The notes beneath the pieces are model-generated. The model saw nothing but the letters and a program-made list of their open reading frames with translations, had not been told where the DNA came from and made no database searches. A stretch of DNA of 64,000 nt from Levilactobacillus wangkuiensis (lineage in GTDB: Bacteria > Bacillota > Bacilli > Lactobacillales > Lactobacillaceae): positions 28,440-92,439 of the forward strand of contig NZ_BOLM01000011.1 of NCBI RefSeq assembly GCF_016861605.1, given 5' to 3'. Each line of letters opens with the position of its first letter. The first letter of the stretch is position 1. Of this stretch, positions 43,649-52,827 are shown in pieces. The translations under genes were made by a program, and so were the position numbers.

Positions 43649-45190
43649 TTATTCAACGTCAAAGTTCAAAACGTTCCATGAGCCCTTGGCCAAAACGATA
43701 TCGGTTGCGTTAGCATCCTTCACCGTTGCTTCGGTAGGAACCACCTTTTCCGGATCTTCAAACGTGTTGCGGGCTTCCAAATCATTTCCAGTAAATTGAA
43801 TGTGTTGGGTCAAACTAGTCTTGCCTAAACGGGTGAAGTTCAAGGACAACGTTGCGTCGTTCTCAGTATCAGAGTTCAAAGCGAAGACGTGCAATTGATG
43901 CTTAGCTTCATCGTAAACTGTGGCACTTTCAATTACGGGGATGACACCGTAAGAAGTCTTCTGCGTGTCACCGGAGACTTGTGGTTGCAGCACAGTGCCA
44001 CGACCGTACTTGCTTAGTAGAGCAAATGGGTAGTAGATTGTTTGCTTTAACAGGTTACCTTTTTCGTCAGTCGTAATAGGTGCGATAACATTGAGCAATT
44101 GGGCTAAGCAGGCAATTTCAACAGCATCCGTGTTGTTCAGAATATCAATCCCTAAGCCACCAACGGTTAAGGCATCTAACAGTGAATACTTTTCTTGTAA
44201 GATGGCTGGATGTTCTTCCCACTTCTTAGCACTCGTCAATTCAAACGTCGTCATCCCATTCAGATCGTCCAAGTTATCCAACTTGATGTCTTGGAAGTTC
44301 CAAACGTTCCATTCATCCAGGCAAATTTTAATCTGCTTGTCACGGTACTTCGTCTGTAAGGATTGGACAAAGTTCAGAGAGTTCTTCGTGTTCTTAATGT
44401 GCGTATCCAATTGCTTCCAAGAAGCTAAGAAGTCGGTGTTCCCTTGACCAGAATTCATGTTGTAATTGTGGGTAGAAATGTAATCAACGTATGGGTAGAG
44501 TTCCTTCATGATGGTCCGGTCCCATTCCAGATACGTTGGCAGCATTTCATAACTACTCCCGCAGGCAACTAACTTGATGCTCTTGTCGACCCACTTCATC
44601 ATCTTGGCAGCTTCTCGGGCCTTCTTTGCATATTCTTCAGCAGACATATGTCCGGCTTGCCAGTCGCCTTCCATCTCGTTCCCTAAGCACCAGTACTTGA
44701 TGTTGTATGGCTTACGGTGACCGTTCTTAATCCGCAGGTCACTCCAGTAAGTGCCATGATCATGGTTGCAGTATTCAACTAACTCAGCGGCGGAACGAAT
44801 GCTCCCAGTCCCTAAGTTAACAGCAATCATGGGTTCAACACCGACTTCTTCTGCCCATTCGCAGAAGTCATCGATACCAAATTGGTTGGTTTCAATACTG
44901 GACCAGGCAAATTCCATGGTCTTCTTCCGGTCTTTCTTAGGGCCGATACCGTCTTTCCAATTGTAATTAGAAACAAAGTTCCCACCGGGGTAACGGATAA
45001 CCCCAAGGTTCAGGTCCTTGACTTCCTTCTTAACATCTTTACGGAAACCATGTTCATCGGAGAAATCTTTGTCTGGGTCATAAATCCCACCATAGATGGA
45101 ACGGCCTAAATGTTCTGTAAAGGAACTCCAAACCTTAGGATCAACCTTACCAATTTCAAATAGCTTATCGTAGCTGTATGTAGACTTCAT
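43649..45190 (-). CDS. Alpha-L-arabinofuranosidase, GH51
   Basis: A 513-residue cytoplasmic glycoside hydrolase of family 51, releasing terminal alpha-L-arabinofuranose. The acid/base is Glu172 in CLGNEMEGDWQ and the nucleophile Glu293 in CLDEWNVW. Other conserved parts are SFTEHLGRSIYGGIYDP at the start, VIRYPGGNFVSNYNWKDGIG and the C-terminal jelly-roll-like domain from about residue 390. There is no signal peptide, so substrate must be imported by the transporter downstream. Start at ATG 45190 behind AAGGGGATATTTATA. A cre site upstream suggests carbon catabolite repression, and the divergent ArsR-type gene is the likely local regulator. Confidence 0.95.
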   Translation of the reverse strand: MKSTYSYDKLFEIGKVDPKVWSSFTEHLGRSIYGGIYDPDKDFSDEHGFRKDVKKEVKDLNLGVIRYPGGNFVSNYNWKDGIGPKKDRKKTMEFAWSSIETNQFGIDDFCEWAEEVGVEPMIAVNLGTGSIRSAAELVEYCNHDHGTYWSDLRIKNGHRKPYNIKYWCLGNEMEGDWQAGHMSAEEYAKKAREAAKMMKWVDKSIKLVACGSSYEMLPTYLEWDRTIMKELYPYVDYISTHNYNMNSGQGNTDFLASWKQLDTHIKNTKNSLNFVQSLQTKYRDKQIKICLDEWNVWNFQDIKLDNLDDLNGMTTFELTSAKKWEEHPAILQEKYSLLDALTVGGLGIDILNNTDAVEIACLAQLLNVIAPITTDEKGNLLKQTIYYPFALLSKYGRGTVLQPQVSGDTQKTSYGVIPVIESATVYDEAKHQLHVFALNSDTENDATLSLNFTRLGKTSLTQHIQFTGNDLEARNTFEDPEKVVPTEATVKDANATDIVLAKGSWNVLNFDVE

Positions 45191-45268
45191 TATAAATATC
45201 CCCTTCGCTAAATTAATCAATCAGATTTACATCTGTCTTTCATGATTACAGGTACAGTTTAGCAAGTA

Positions 45269-45282
45269 TGACAGCGGTTACA
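45269..45282. promoter_or_regulatory. cre site (CcpA) upstream of the arabinoside operon
   Basis: TGACAGCGGTTACA fits the relaxed cre consensus and lies in the divergent region between the arabinofuranosidase and ArsR-type genes, 79 bp from the former's start codon. Confidence 0.65.
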
Positions 45283-45438
45283 ATAACTTATAGACAATTG
45301 AATCCGATAAATGCCGTTTCACTTAACAAAAATGGTAATTGAAGTTCTTCAGATAACCTTTTATACTTGTTAATAGATAGACAAGGGTATCTGACCCCGT
45401 ACATATAAATAATTTTATCAAGAATGGAGGATTTCACG

Positions 45439-46332
45439 ATGCTCGTAGATGTTACTGATAAATCACTACCTGTTTATAAAGCTTTAGCTAACTCTGTGCG
45501 ACTCCATATTATTCGCTTGCTCTGCGAACGACCTTACAGTGTTAAGGAACTGGCCGAACAGCTAGGCCTGAGTCAACCGCTCACGCTGCGTCACGTCAAT
45601 CAGCTCCAAAAGGCTGGCCTCATCAGTTTTACCAAAGATGGCAAGAGTAAGGTCTCTCACATCAGCGTCGATGAAGTTAAAATGGAGGTTCCCCGTCAGG
45701 TCAATTCAGCCTTGAATTCCCAACGAATCGACATCCCCGTCGGTCTGTTCAATGACTTTGACGTCAAACCGACCTGTGGCCTCGCTGATTTGAACAGCTT
45801 TATTGGCCACGTAGATGAACCTAAATACTTTCTGGACTCGCAACGGATGAACGCCAGAATCTTATGGTTCAGCCAAGGCTTTGTCGAATACCAGATTGGG
45901 AACTATCTAAGCCCCAGCGACCACGTTGAAATGATAACGCTTTCAGCTGAGATGGGGTCAGAAATTCCTTTGTCCAATAGCGATTGGCCCTCTGACATCA
46001 CGTTCACGCTAAATGACCATCGACTAGGAACTTGGACCAGCCCTGGCGACTTTGCCGATACACGGGGGAAGTACACCCCGCTGTGGACCCCATCACAGTT
46101 CAATCAGTACGGAACCATGTTGACGGTTCTCATCTCCAGCAAAGGTACTTGGATTGGCGGCAAAATGGTTAGCAGCACAACCATCGCGGACCTCATGCCC
46201 CTGCCTAGCCGGCTGAAGCTTCGTATCTCGGTTGAGGCCAATGCTGAGCATGTTGGCGGCTGCACTATTTTTGGTAAGGGATTTGGGAATAGTAATCAGG
46301 ATATGTATTTGACCATGTACTATAGTTCGTAA
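45439..46332 (+). CDS. ArsR-type transcriptional regulator with large C-terminal domain
   Basis: A 297-residue protein. Residues 5-80 form an ArsR-like winged helix (YKALANSVRLHIIRLLCERP, YSVKELAEQLGLSQPLTLRH, VNQLQKAGLISFTKDGKSKV). The remaining 200 residues are a beta-rich domain, probably for effector binding (TFTLNDHRLGTWTSPGDFAD, SRLKLRISVEANAEHVGGCT). No metal-binding cysteine motif is present. This type of regulator neighbours GH51/GH43 genes in lactic acid bacteria; divergent orientation here supports control of the arabinoside operon. Start at ATG 45439 behind GGAGGATTTCACG. Confidence 0.82.
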   Translation: MLVDVTDKSLPVYKALANSVRLHIIRLLCERPYSVKELAEQLGLSQPLTLRHVNQLQKAGLISFTKDGKSKVSHISVDEVKMEVPRQVNSALNSQRIDIPVGLFNDFDVKPTCGLADLNSFIGHVDEPKYFLDSQRMNARILWFSQGFVEYQIGNYLSPSDHVEMITLSAEMGSEIPLSNSDWPSDITFTLNDHRLGTWTSPGDFADTRGKYTPLWTPSQFNQYGTMLTVLISSKGTWIGGKMVSSTTIADLMPLPSRLKLRISVEANAEHVGGCTIFGKGFGNSNQDMYLTMYYSS

Positions 46333-46334
46333 AA

Positions 46335-46372
46335 AGATGAGGCTCCTTCCAAAACTGGAAGAGGCCTCATCT
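46335..46372. terminator. Bidirectional terminator
   Basis: AGATGAGG and CCTCATCT enclose CTTCC/GGAAG, with T-rich flanks on both strands, between converging genes 45439 and 46402. Confidence 0.85.
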
Positions 46373-46401
46373 CTATTTCATTTTAGCTTTAGTAACCTAC
46401 G

Positions 46402-47493
46402 CTACAAAACCAGCACTGGCTTCAAAACACTACCATTCTTAGACGCCGCGAATGCCTCATTGATCTGATCAAAGTCAAAGAACTTAATCATCTTATCAAA
46501 TGGGAATAATCCACGCTTGTAGTAATCAACCATCTGAGGGATAAAGATTTGTGGCACCGAATCACCCTCGAGCACGCTAGTTAAGTTTTTACCTTCAAGA
46601 AGGATGTCACTCATAACATTTAAGGTAATTTCACCACCAACACCGACTAAGACACAGTCACCTGCCGGCTTTAAAACGTGAATAGCGTTCTTGATAACTG
46701 GTGAGACACCAGTTGTATCAATGGCGTAATCAACGCCCTTCGCAATGATTTCGCGAATCTTTTTCTCAACGTCTTCATTTTTACTATTAATGACTTCAGT
46801 TGCACCTAATTCCTTGGCTAAATCCAAACGTTTGTCGAAAATATCAACCGCAATAATATGGTCCATTCCAACAATTTTAGCCGCCATAATTGCAGAAAGA
46901 CCAACCGCACCAGTCCCAAAGACAGCAATCGATTCACCAAACTTAGGATGGATGTAATTAAGCACAGTCCCGGCGCCGGTTTGAATCCCACAGCCTAAAG
47001 GACCCAGGAGACGTAAATCAACATCCGGATCAACTTTGACAAGGTTGTGTTGATCCGAAACGATGTAGTTCGAGAATGACGATTGACCTAAGAACACAGA
47101 AATATCGTCACCGTCAATCGTATGTAGTCGGTGAGTGCCATCATAATTGGCACCTTCCAGGTTCAGCTCATTGAAGTGCGTGCACATGACTGGATGACCT
47201 GCTAAACAGTTGTCACAATGACCGCAATAGGAAAATGAAACAACAACATGGTCTCCCGGTTGAACCGTCTGAACACTACTCCCAACCTTTTCAACAATGC
47301 CGGCCCCTTCATGTCCCAAGGCTACTGGGAAAGGTGATAACATCCCGCCGTCACGACCGACCGCATCCGTATGACAAATACCAGATGCAACGACTTTTAC
47401 TAAAACCTCGTTTGCTTTAGGTTCATCCAACTGGGCATCAATAATCGTTAACGGTGCGCCTTTTTCTGCTGCAATTGCTGTTTTAATTTTCAT
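46402..47493 (-). CDS. Zinc-dependent alcohol dehydrogenase (MDR family)
   Basis: A 363-residue medium-chain dehydrogenase. Catalytic zinc ligands are in SGICHTDAVG and GHEGAGIVEKVG; the structural zinc site is CGHCDNCLAGHPVMC (residues about 93-107). The NAD-binding motif VFGTGAVGLSAIMAAKIVG is near residue 185. It is closest in overall pattern to aryl/benzyl-alcohol dehydrogenases. Start behind AGGAGGCAATTAAG. The divergent LysR gene is its likely regulator, so it may respond to an aromatic alcohol or aldehyde (inference). Confidence 0.9.
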   Translation of the reverse strand: MKIKTAIAAEKGAPLTIIDAQLDEPKANEVLVKVVASGICHTDAVGRDGGMLSPFPVALGHEGAGIVEKVGSSVQTVQPGDHVVVSFSYCGHCDNCLAGHPVMCTHFNELNLEGANYDGTHRLHTIDGDDISVFLGQSSFSNYIVSDQHNLVKVDPDVDLRLLGPLGCGIQTGAGTVLNYIHPKFGESIAVFGTGAVGLSAIMAAKIVGMDHIIAVDIFDKRLDLAKELGATEVINSKNEDVEKKIREIIAKGVDYAIDTTGVSPVIKNAIHVLKPAGDCVLVGVGGEITLNVMSDILLEGKNLTSVLEGDSVPQIFIPQMVDYYKRGLFPFDKMIKFFDFDQINEAFAASKNGSVLKPVLVL

Positions 47494-47621
47494 CTTAATT
47501 GCCTCCTAGACTGTTTGCTCATCCTTTTACAAGTCCATTGTAATTGACTTACGCTTTAGAGTATTATGGTAAAAAAAGACTGCACCCGAACGTTTAGGTT
47601 CGGCCTAAGGAGGATTACCTG

Positions 47622-48506
47622 ATGGATACGGAACTTCTCAAACTATTTATTGAAGTCACCCAGCTCGGCAGTTTCCAAAAAGTTGCAGATAAAAATTACA
47701 TTTCACAACGCGCTGTTTCCAAACGAATCAGTTCATTGGAAGAAGATCTGCATGCCCAGCTGTTTCTACGTGAAAGTAATAAGATCACCCTAACCGTCGC
47801 TGGGACCCACTTTTTGAAGCGTGCCAACCAACTTCTAAACATCATGAATACCACAAGCTACGAGCTACAAAACCTAGATAAAACGGCTAGTCAGCAATTA
47901 AACGCTGGTTACTTTTCACCATTCGACGGTGCGGTTCTGAAGGATGCCCTCTTTAACTTACCACCCGAGATTTCTGTTTCTATAAAAGAAGCTGGGATTG
48001 AACACCTAGTCTCCGACGTACTTCTTGGTGAGTTAGATTGTGCCATCATTCTTGATACAGCTAGTTATCACTACGACTACCAACAACTGGGGCTCACTAA
48101 CCTCCCTGTACTATCAAACACCACCTTCATTGGCATCAGTGCTGCCGACCCACTTGCCACTCACACAACCTTGCCAGAAAATGCACTAAGGGAAAAGCCG
48201 ATTCTGTATTACAGCAGTGAAGAATCGGATTATCTCAAGCAGGCCTTTCAAGCCAACCTGGGACCATTTGCGAACGAGCTAACCATCATTCATCAACCCT
48301 CCTATGAACAGATGCAAATGCTGGTTGGTCTAAACCAAGCCTTTTCCTATTATCCAGGTGGTCTAACTGGCCGTCTCCAGAATCCGACCGATAAGATTAC
48401 TTACCTACCTCTTAACTCCAAAAACAATCAGGGATTCACCTTTGAAATCATCTTCAAACCAGATAATCACAAAGATAGTCTGAAAAGGCTGATTGACCTT
48501 TTCTAA
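47622..48506 (+). CDS. LysR family transcriptional regulator
   Basis: A 294-residue LysR-type regulator. The N-terminal HTH is LLKLFIEVTQLGSFQKVADK, NYISQRAVSKRISSLEEDLH, AQLFLRESNKITLTVAGTHF; the effector-binding domain starts near residue 90 (SVSIKEAGIEHLVSDVLLGE, LDCAIILDT). GGAGGATTACCTG precedes the ATG. It is divergent from the alcohol dehydrogenase with a 128-bp shared promoter region. Confidence 0.92.
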   Translation: MDTELLKLFIEVTQLGSFQKVADKNYISQRAVSKRISSLEEDLHAQLFLRESNKITLTVAGTHFLKRANQLLNIMNTTSYELQNLDKTASQQLNAGYFSPFDGAVLKDALFNLPPEISVSIKEAGIEHLVSDVLLGELDCAIILDTASYHYDYQQLGLTNLPVLSNTTFIGISAADPLATHTTLPENALREKPILYYSSEESDYLKQAFQANLGPFANELTIIHQPSYEQMQMLVGLNQAFSYYPGGLTGRLQNPTDKITYLPLNSKNNQGFTFEIIFKPDNHKDSLKRLIDLF

Positions 48507-48752
48507 CGCACCTTTACCAAATCAAAACCTAACTTAACCCAACCTAAACGCCACCCAAAAAATCCCAACACCACCACCCAACCATTCACCACCTCAATCA
48601 CCAGTCCCCGCCACATCCGCTCCCCACGGCAAATCGCCGTCCCCTTATCCCCAACGAACCCCCATTCCAACCCGCACCCACGCTAGCTAATCCCCGGATG
48701 CCCATCGTCCGTCATAACTCGGGGGTCGCGCTCATTTGACCAATTTCCTTGC
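48507..48752. other. C-rich intergenic stretch
   Basis: Strongly C-rich on the plus strand (runs of CCCAAC/CCACC), no coding signal and no terminator recognised after the LysR gene. Confidence 0.4.
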
Positions 48753-48758
48753 TATACT
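48753..48758 (+). promoter_or_regulatory. Extended -10 of S-layer gene 3
   Basis: TATACT preceded by TGC (TGCTATACT), 53 bp before the start codon. No good -35 at 17 bp; an extended -10 promoter like those of the other two S-layer genes. Confidence 0.5.
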
Positions 48759-48810
48759 AACTCCTGTTAAGCGCAAACTTAACGACTCAGATCACAAAGG
48801 AGACCTAGAC

Positions 48811-50175
48811 ATGCAATCTAGTTTAAAGAAATCAGTTACCCTTGGCCTGGCTGCCCTCAGCCTCGCCGGTGTCGCGACCATCGCCGAGACGACGAGTGCT
48901 TCCGCCAAGTCCTATGCGACCGCCGGGGCCTACACCACCCTGAAGACGGACGCCACCGCCCGCAACGTGGCGTCCACCGGGACCAACGCGCTGTACACCA
49001 AGCCTGGCACGGTCAAAGGAGCCAAAGTGGTAGCTTCCAAGGCAACTATGAAGAAACTGGCCAACTCCAACAAGTCCGCTAGCTACTTCCGCGCTTACGG
49101 CCAGAAGACCACCAACCGCGGGTCCGTTTACTACCGCGTCGTTTCCATGGATGGCAAATACCGGGGCTACATCTACGGCGGCACCACCGCGGGGACATTT
49201 GCCGGAGGCATCAAGACCGCTAGCACCACCACCGCGGCCACGACGCCAACGACCAAGACTTACTACCTGAAGAGTCCGGGCACCGCCAACACCCTCTGGA
49301 GCGCGCCGAAGTACACCCAATACAAGGCCACCAAGGTCATCAACAGCACCAGCGCCCTCGCCACGGATGCCTTTACCGTCGACTCCGCCGCCACCAAGAC
49401 CAAGGAAGGCTCGCTCTACTACCACGTGACCGACAACAACAATGCCAAGATCAGTGGCTGGATCTACGCCGGCGCCCTGCAAACGGGTGAGAACAGCGCC
49501 ATCACCAGCGCCAAGAGCGTCACCGTGAACTACGTCGACAGCAGTACCGGCAAAAGCGTCAAGAGTGGCGTTCTGATCACCGCGAGCGATGCCAAATCCG
49601 GGACCGCCCTGGGAACCGATGACGCCGCGACCGTCAACACGGCCATCGGCTCCGCGACCTACCTGCCAGCCGGCTACAGTCTGACCAGCGCCACCAACAC
49701 CTACGTGACCAGCACCGACACCTGGGGCAGCAGCGTGACCGTGCCTGTCACCGCCAACGCCGCCGCGGGCATCACGATTACCTCCTCGTCCGCGTTGAGC
49801 AGTACGACCGGGGCCAATGACAAATTAACCACCACCGACGCCCTGGCCGCCGATGCCAGCACGACCGTCGCCACCGCCCAGTCTAATTTCACCAAGGACT
49901 ACACCGGCGTCAGTGGCACCACGGCTTCTCAAAGCGACCTGAGTGCCGCCTTGACTAGTGATAAATTGAACACGATCTACGTTCCCGTTTACGAATCTGA
50001 CGGGACCACCCAGTCAACCAATTCCGCTGGCGCCAAGCTGTACACCAAGTACACGCTGAACACGGCCTCCCTGCCAACCGGCATCACCTTTGGGAGTACG
50101 TCGCTGGCCCTGACCTACAACGCCGCCGGTTCATACGCACTGACGAGTGGGTCTAGTACCATGACTGCACAGTAG
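48811..50175 (+). CDS. S-layer protein, L. brevis SlpA type (copy 3)
   Basis: A 454-residue S-layer paralogue, closest by eye to the L. brevis SlpA start: signal peptide [20 protein letters not shown] then [20 protein letters not shown]. Both wall-binding units are present ([20 protein letters not shown] to [25 protein letters not shown] to [10 protein letters not shown] and ISGWIYAG). The C-terminal half begins with a [12 protein letters not shown] segment and is Thr/Ser/Ala-rich. GC-rich throughout (GCC, ACC, CTG codons). Start behind AAAGGAGACCTAGAC. It has its own promoter and lies on the strand opposite to copies 1 and 2. Confidence 0.92.
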   Translation: MQSSLKKSVTLGLAALSLAGVATIAETTSASAKSYATAGAYTTLKTDATARNVASTGTNALYTKPGTVKGAKVVASKATMKKLANSNKSASYFRAYGQKTTNRGSVYYRVVSMDGKYRGYIYGGTTAGTFAGGIKTASTTTAATTPTTKTYYLKSPGTANTLWSAPKYTQYKATKVINSTSALATDAFTVDSAATKTKEGSLYYHVTDNNNAKISGWIYAGALQTGENSAITSAKSVTVNYVDSSTGKSVKSGVLITASDAKSGTALGTDDAATVNTAIGSATYLPAGYSLTSATNTYVTSTDTWGSSVTVPVTANAAAGITITSSSALSSTTGANDKLTTTDALAADASTTVATAQSNFTKDYTGVSGTTASQSDLSAALTSDKLNTIYVPVYESDGTTQSTNSAGAKLYTKYTLNTASLPTGITFGSTSLALTYNAAGSYALTSGSSTMTAQ

Positions 50176-50241
50176 ACTGACTTTTGGCTTGATTGTTTAA
50201 CCTTTAACCGTAATGGGCTGTAGTCGCCTATTTTAAACGCA

Positions 50242-50293
50242 AATAAGCCTGTGGTAGTCAGAAAAGAAAATCTGACCATCACAGGCTTATTTT
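50242..50293. terminator. Strong bidirectional terminator
   Basis: AATAAGCCTGTGGTAGTCAG pairs with CTGACCATCACAGGCTTATT with few mismatches and a short A-rich loop. It serves the S-layer gene (+) and the three-gene operon (-). Confidence 0.88.
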
Positions 50294-50323
50294 ATCTATT
50301 AACTTGATAGACCTCGCAATTCT

Positions 50324-51139
50324 CTAACTGCTAATTTGACCAAACAAGTCTTCTGCCATATCTTCCGCAAAATACAGATCAATATCTCGTTCGTCTGAGC
50401 GATGAGTGAATTGAAAATTAGCTCGAGAATCAAGAAATGTTGTCATCAAGCCCTTGAATGTTCCTGAAATTTTCAAAGTTTTGCATCTCTCTTTAAAGGT
50501 CTCCAAATACATAATCTTGTTTCTATCCCGCTTAAAATTACTCAGGTCTTTTAAGGCTAGTCCGTCTACGTTCCTGAATCCTGCCTCTAACCGCCCAAAG
50601 AAACCATTTAGGTTAGCTTTACATTCAGCCAAAATCATCAGCCTTTCAGCACGCTTCAACGCAACCACGTCAATTTTAGACTCATTACACAGGTCATTTC
50701 TAGTGAAAAACGGACTTCTTCTAACCATCACCTTGGGCTCATGATGAATCATATTGGTCGACATCCGCCATTTACTCTTCACGAATTTTTCTGTCACAAG
50801 TTCTAGAAACGTACTACGAATCTTTTGGTAAAGAACCGGTTTTTGACCATAGATCCATGCTAATCCCTTGATAATAGTCTGGATATTATCATTATCCGCT
50901 TCATCCAAGAACTCAGTTTCCAAATCCATCTGAGTATCCTCTACAACATCATCGTACCGCTCGCGGTTCTGTGAATGCCGATAAAAAAAGCGCATAGTGA
51001 ATAAAAATGCCTCCTTAGATTTGAAGGCATTAATATCTAGTGCTTTAAATGCGAGTCTGTAGTATTTACGAACCAACCTATCCTTCGAATTACTTTCCAT
51101 TGGGAAGCGAAAGTCACGAACACTGTGTTCATTACTCAT
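50324..51139 (-). CDS. PD-(D/E)xK nuclease-like protein (third gene of operon)
   Basis: A 271-residue soluble protein. Residues 153-175 read SKIDVVALKRAERLMILAEC then KAN, giving Asp157 and Glu172-x-Lys174, the spacing of a PD-(D/E)xK nuclease core; a helical N-terminal half precedes it and FRNVDGLALKDLSNFKRDRN follows. I recognise no named family. It overlaps the SecB-like gene by 8 bp and ends at a strong terminator, so it belongs to the same transcript. A DNA-cutting effector role is inferred from motif and context. Confidence 0.55.
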   Translation of the reverse strand: MSNEHSVRDFRFPMESNSKDRLVRKYYRLAFKALDINAFKSKEAFLFTMRFFYRHSQNRERYDDVVEDTQMDLETEFLDEADNDNIQTIIKGLAWIYGQKPVLYQKIRSTFLELVTEKFVKSKWRMSTNMIHHEPKVMVRRSPFFTRNDLCNESKIDVVALKRAERLMILAECKANLNGFFGRLEAGFRNVDGLALKDLSNFKRDRNKIMYLETFKERCKTLKISGTFKGLMTTFLDSRANFQFTHRSDERDIDLYFAEDMAEDLFGQISS

Positions 51140-51593
51140 CTTGCCCCTTCTCCCAGAAGCGATAAGGAATAGTCCCTAGAGACAGCTCCGTTCGATCAAG
51201 TAATGACGTAATCATTTCCCGGAAGTATGGCTCAGCAATACTAAGCAAGTCATCGTACGGAACAACCTGCTCAATATTTTCTCGACTATTTAAGTCTCCT
51301 GAATAATCAGAAACAACCACGCGAACTTCATATATCACCTTAATTGACCCAAGGACATCATCAGCTTCCGATGGTTTCTGAGTGCCAAAAAACATCTCAA
51401 CGGTGATTAAAAATGATAACCTATTAGGATTCTTAGAACTCACCCCGTTGCCTTTAACATTGGTCGCCATTTTCACTTGAAGCTCTGTTGGCGTTTTATC
51501 CAACCCATTATCTTTGGAATACTGGTTGAACGCGGCCTGTAAATCATCCATTTGTACACTTCTTAAGTTAATAGAGGTCAAACTTTCAATCAT
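51132..51593 (-). CDS. SecB-like chaperone family protein
   Basis: A 153-residue protein. The C-terminal part (VPYDDLLSIAEPYFREMITS then LLDRTELSLGTIPYRFW) follows the SecB pattern 'P-(Y/F)-x-R-x-x-(I/V)-x-x-L-x-x-R-x-x-x-x-x-(L/I)-x-P', and the preceding strands (LQVKMATN, NRLSFLITVEMFFG, VLGSIKVIYEVRVVVSDYSG) fit the SecB fold. Firmicutes lack housekeeping SecB, but SecB-like proteins occur as chaperones of toxin-antitoxin and defence systems. Start behind GGAGGTGAAAATC, overlapping the upstream gene by 8 bp. Assignment by eye. Confidence 0.55.
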   Translation of the reverse strand: MIESLTSINLRSVQMDDLQAAFNQYSKDNGLDKTPTELQVKMATNVKGNGVSSKNPNRLSFLITVEMFFGTQKPSEADDVLGSIKVIYEVRVVVSDYSGDLNSRENIEQVVPYDDLLSIAEPYFREMITSLLDRTELSLGTIPYRFWEKGQDE

Positions 51594-52143
51594 GATTTTC
51601 ACCTCCAATAAGAAAACTGTTTTTCTTAGGGTCTTTCAAGCTAACTGGAAAACTAACATGAACATCCATTTCTTTATTATTATGTTCAAAGTGGTTCTCA
51701 GTATCCAGCATCTGCTTAAACAACCGACTCATCTTTCGAATCATGTCGGAGTGAGAAACATTAAGTCGGTCTAGTGATGTATCAACATCAATGGCTTCGC
51801 TAGATAAGCCCTCACCTACACGGTTCAACCGTTTATTAGAATGTTGCATGATCTTCATAATACTTTCCGCATACTCTTGAACAAAGTCCTTGTTGTTCAA
51901 TTGCGTTTTTAATTTATTTACTTCACCAACATTATTTCCAACTGTTTTGCCAACAATAAAGTTCAGATACGCTGAATCTACTGCTTTTTTATTGGAAATC
52001 TTATGAATGTAATTGCCAACAGTTTTAGAGGTATCTTGAAAATTACGCTCGTACATTTGATATTCCTTTTCAACATTTTTCTCCATAGCACCAGTGTCAG
52101 ATGTCGTTCTAGTTGAGACATAGCTGAAAATAGGACCTATCAT
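51586..52143 (-). CDS. Helical hypothetical protein, first gene of SecB-like operon
   Basis: A 185-residue, mostly helical, charged protein with no recognised family (GAMEKNVEKEYQMYERNFQD, FVQEYAESIMKIMQHSNKRL, SDMIRKMSRLFKQMLDTENH). The last 25 residues look like an exposed strand-rich tail (VHVSFPVSLKDPKKNSFLIG), conceivably the part bound by the SecB-like protein. Start at ATG 52143 behind GGAGGG; the frame extends to 52164 without ribosome site. Overlaps the SecB-like gene by 8 bp. Confidence 0.6.
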   Translation of the reverse strand: MIGPIFSYVSTRTTSDTGAMEKNVEKEYQMYERNFQDTSKTVGNYIHKISNKKAVDSAYLNFIVGKTVGNNVGEVNKLKTQLNNKDFVQEYAESIMKIMQHSNKRLNRVGEGLSSEAIDVDTSLDRLNVSHSDMIRKMSRLFKQMLDTENHFEHNNKEMDVHVSFPVSLKDPKKNSFLIGGENHD

Positions 52144-52827
52144 GGCAATACCCTCCAATATCATAATTAATGCTCAGTATATACTTCTCCACAAAGCATT
52201 CCTAGCGATAACGCTACCTTTCCGAGCTTACCACACTTCAAGTTCTCTGCCTAGCGCAATCAAATCACCCAATCATTTACCATCAGTACACTTGAATATG
52301 TCCTTTAGTCATTAGGCCCCCTCGCTCACCCCACAAAAATAGCAACGCCCCACCAAGAAGTCTCCTCCCCAGCCAAGCGTCGCTATCTCATTCACATTGT
52401 TAAGGCCAGCCCACAACAATCGTGAGCTTCTGACTTGGAAGCGTCCTGCGCAAGACGCCCAGTGTGGACCGCGGCTGCGCACCACCTATCTATGGCCTCA
52501 ACCCCTCGGTCAAACAAGGTTAACCTGCACGAAACTTCTCACGGGTCGCAGGTGCCCCTTGCCATCGGCCAATGGTTCCCGGCCGGATTCGCGCTTCCTA
52601 ACAAATACCAGTAGCCGCCTAGGCAGTCATTGGGGTGGTGCCGGCCCTACCTCTCGCGTCCGCAACGGTTATGCGTTAACAGCTGCTTTCTAGGATTCGG
52701 ACCGGTCGACGGCTCAAGTCACGAATTCCCTTCGCTAGCTTGAACACCTTCAGTAAACCACGATTCCGGGGTGACTGGGTGCTAGCCGCTCAGGGGACGG
52801 GGCTAGTGGCGGTGAGTTGCCTAACTG
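52144..52827 (-). other. Intergenic stretch with structured element R1 and a terminator
   Basis: About 680 bp without genes. A minus-strand terminator, ATAGCGACGC/GGCGTTGCTAT followed by TTTTTG, is at 52333-52386. The repeat motif of family 2 (CTTCAGTAAACCAC) is at 52748-52761, next to CTAGC/GCTAG-type pairings. Either a long 3' UTR of the 52828 gene or a separate small RNA. The 98-codon frame at 52397 has no ribosome site. Confidence 0.45.

Noticed and set aside
48832..49482. 216-codon frame antisense to the third S-layer gene
   Set aside because: Arises from the GC-rich, stop-poor complement of a Thr/Ala-rich gene.
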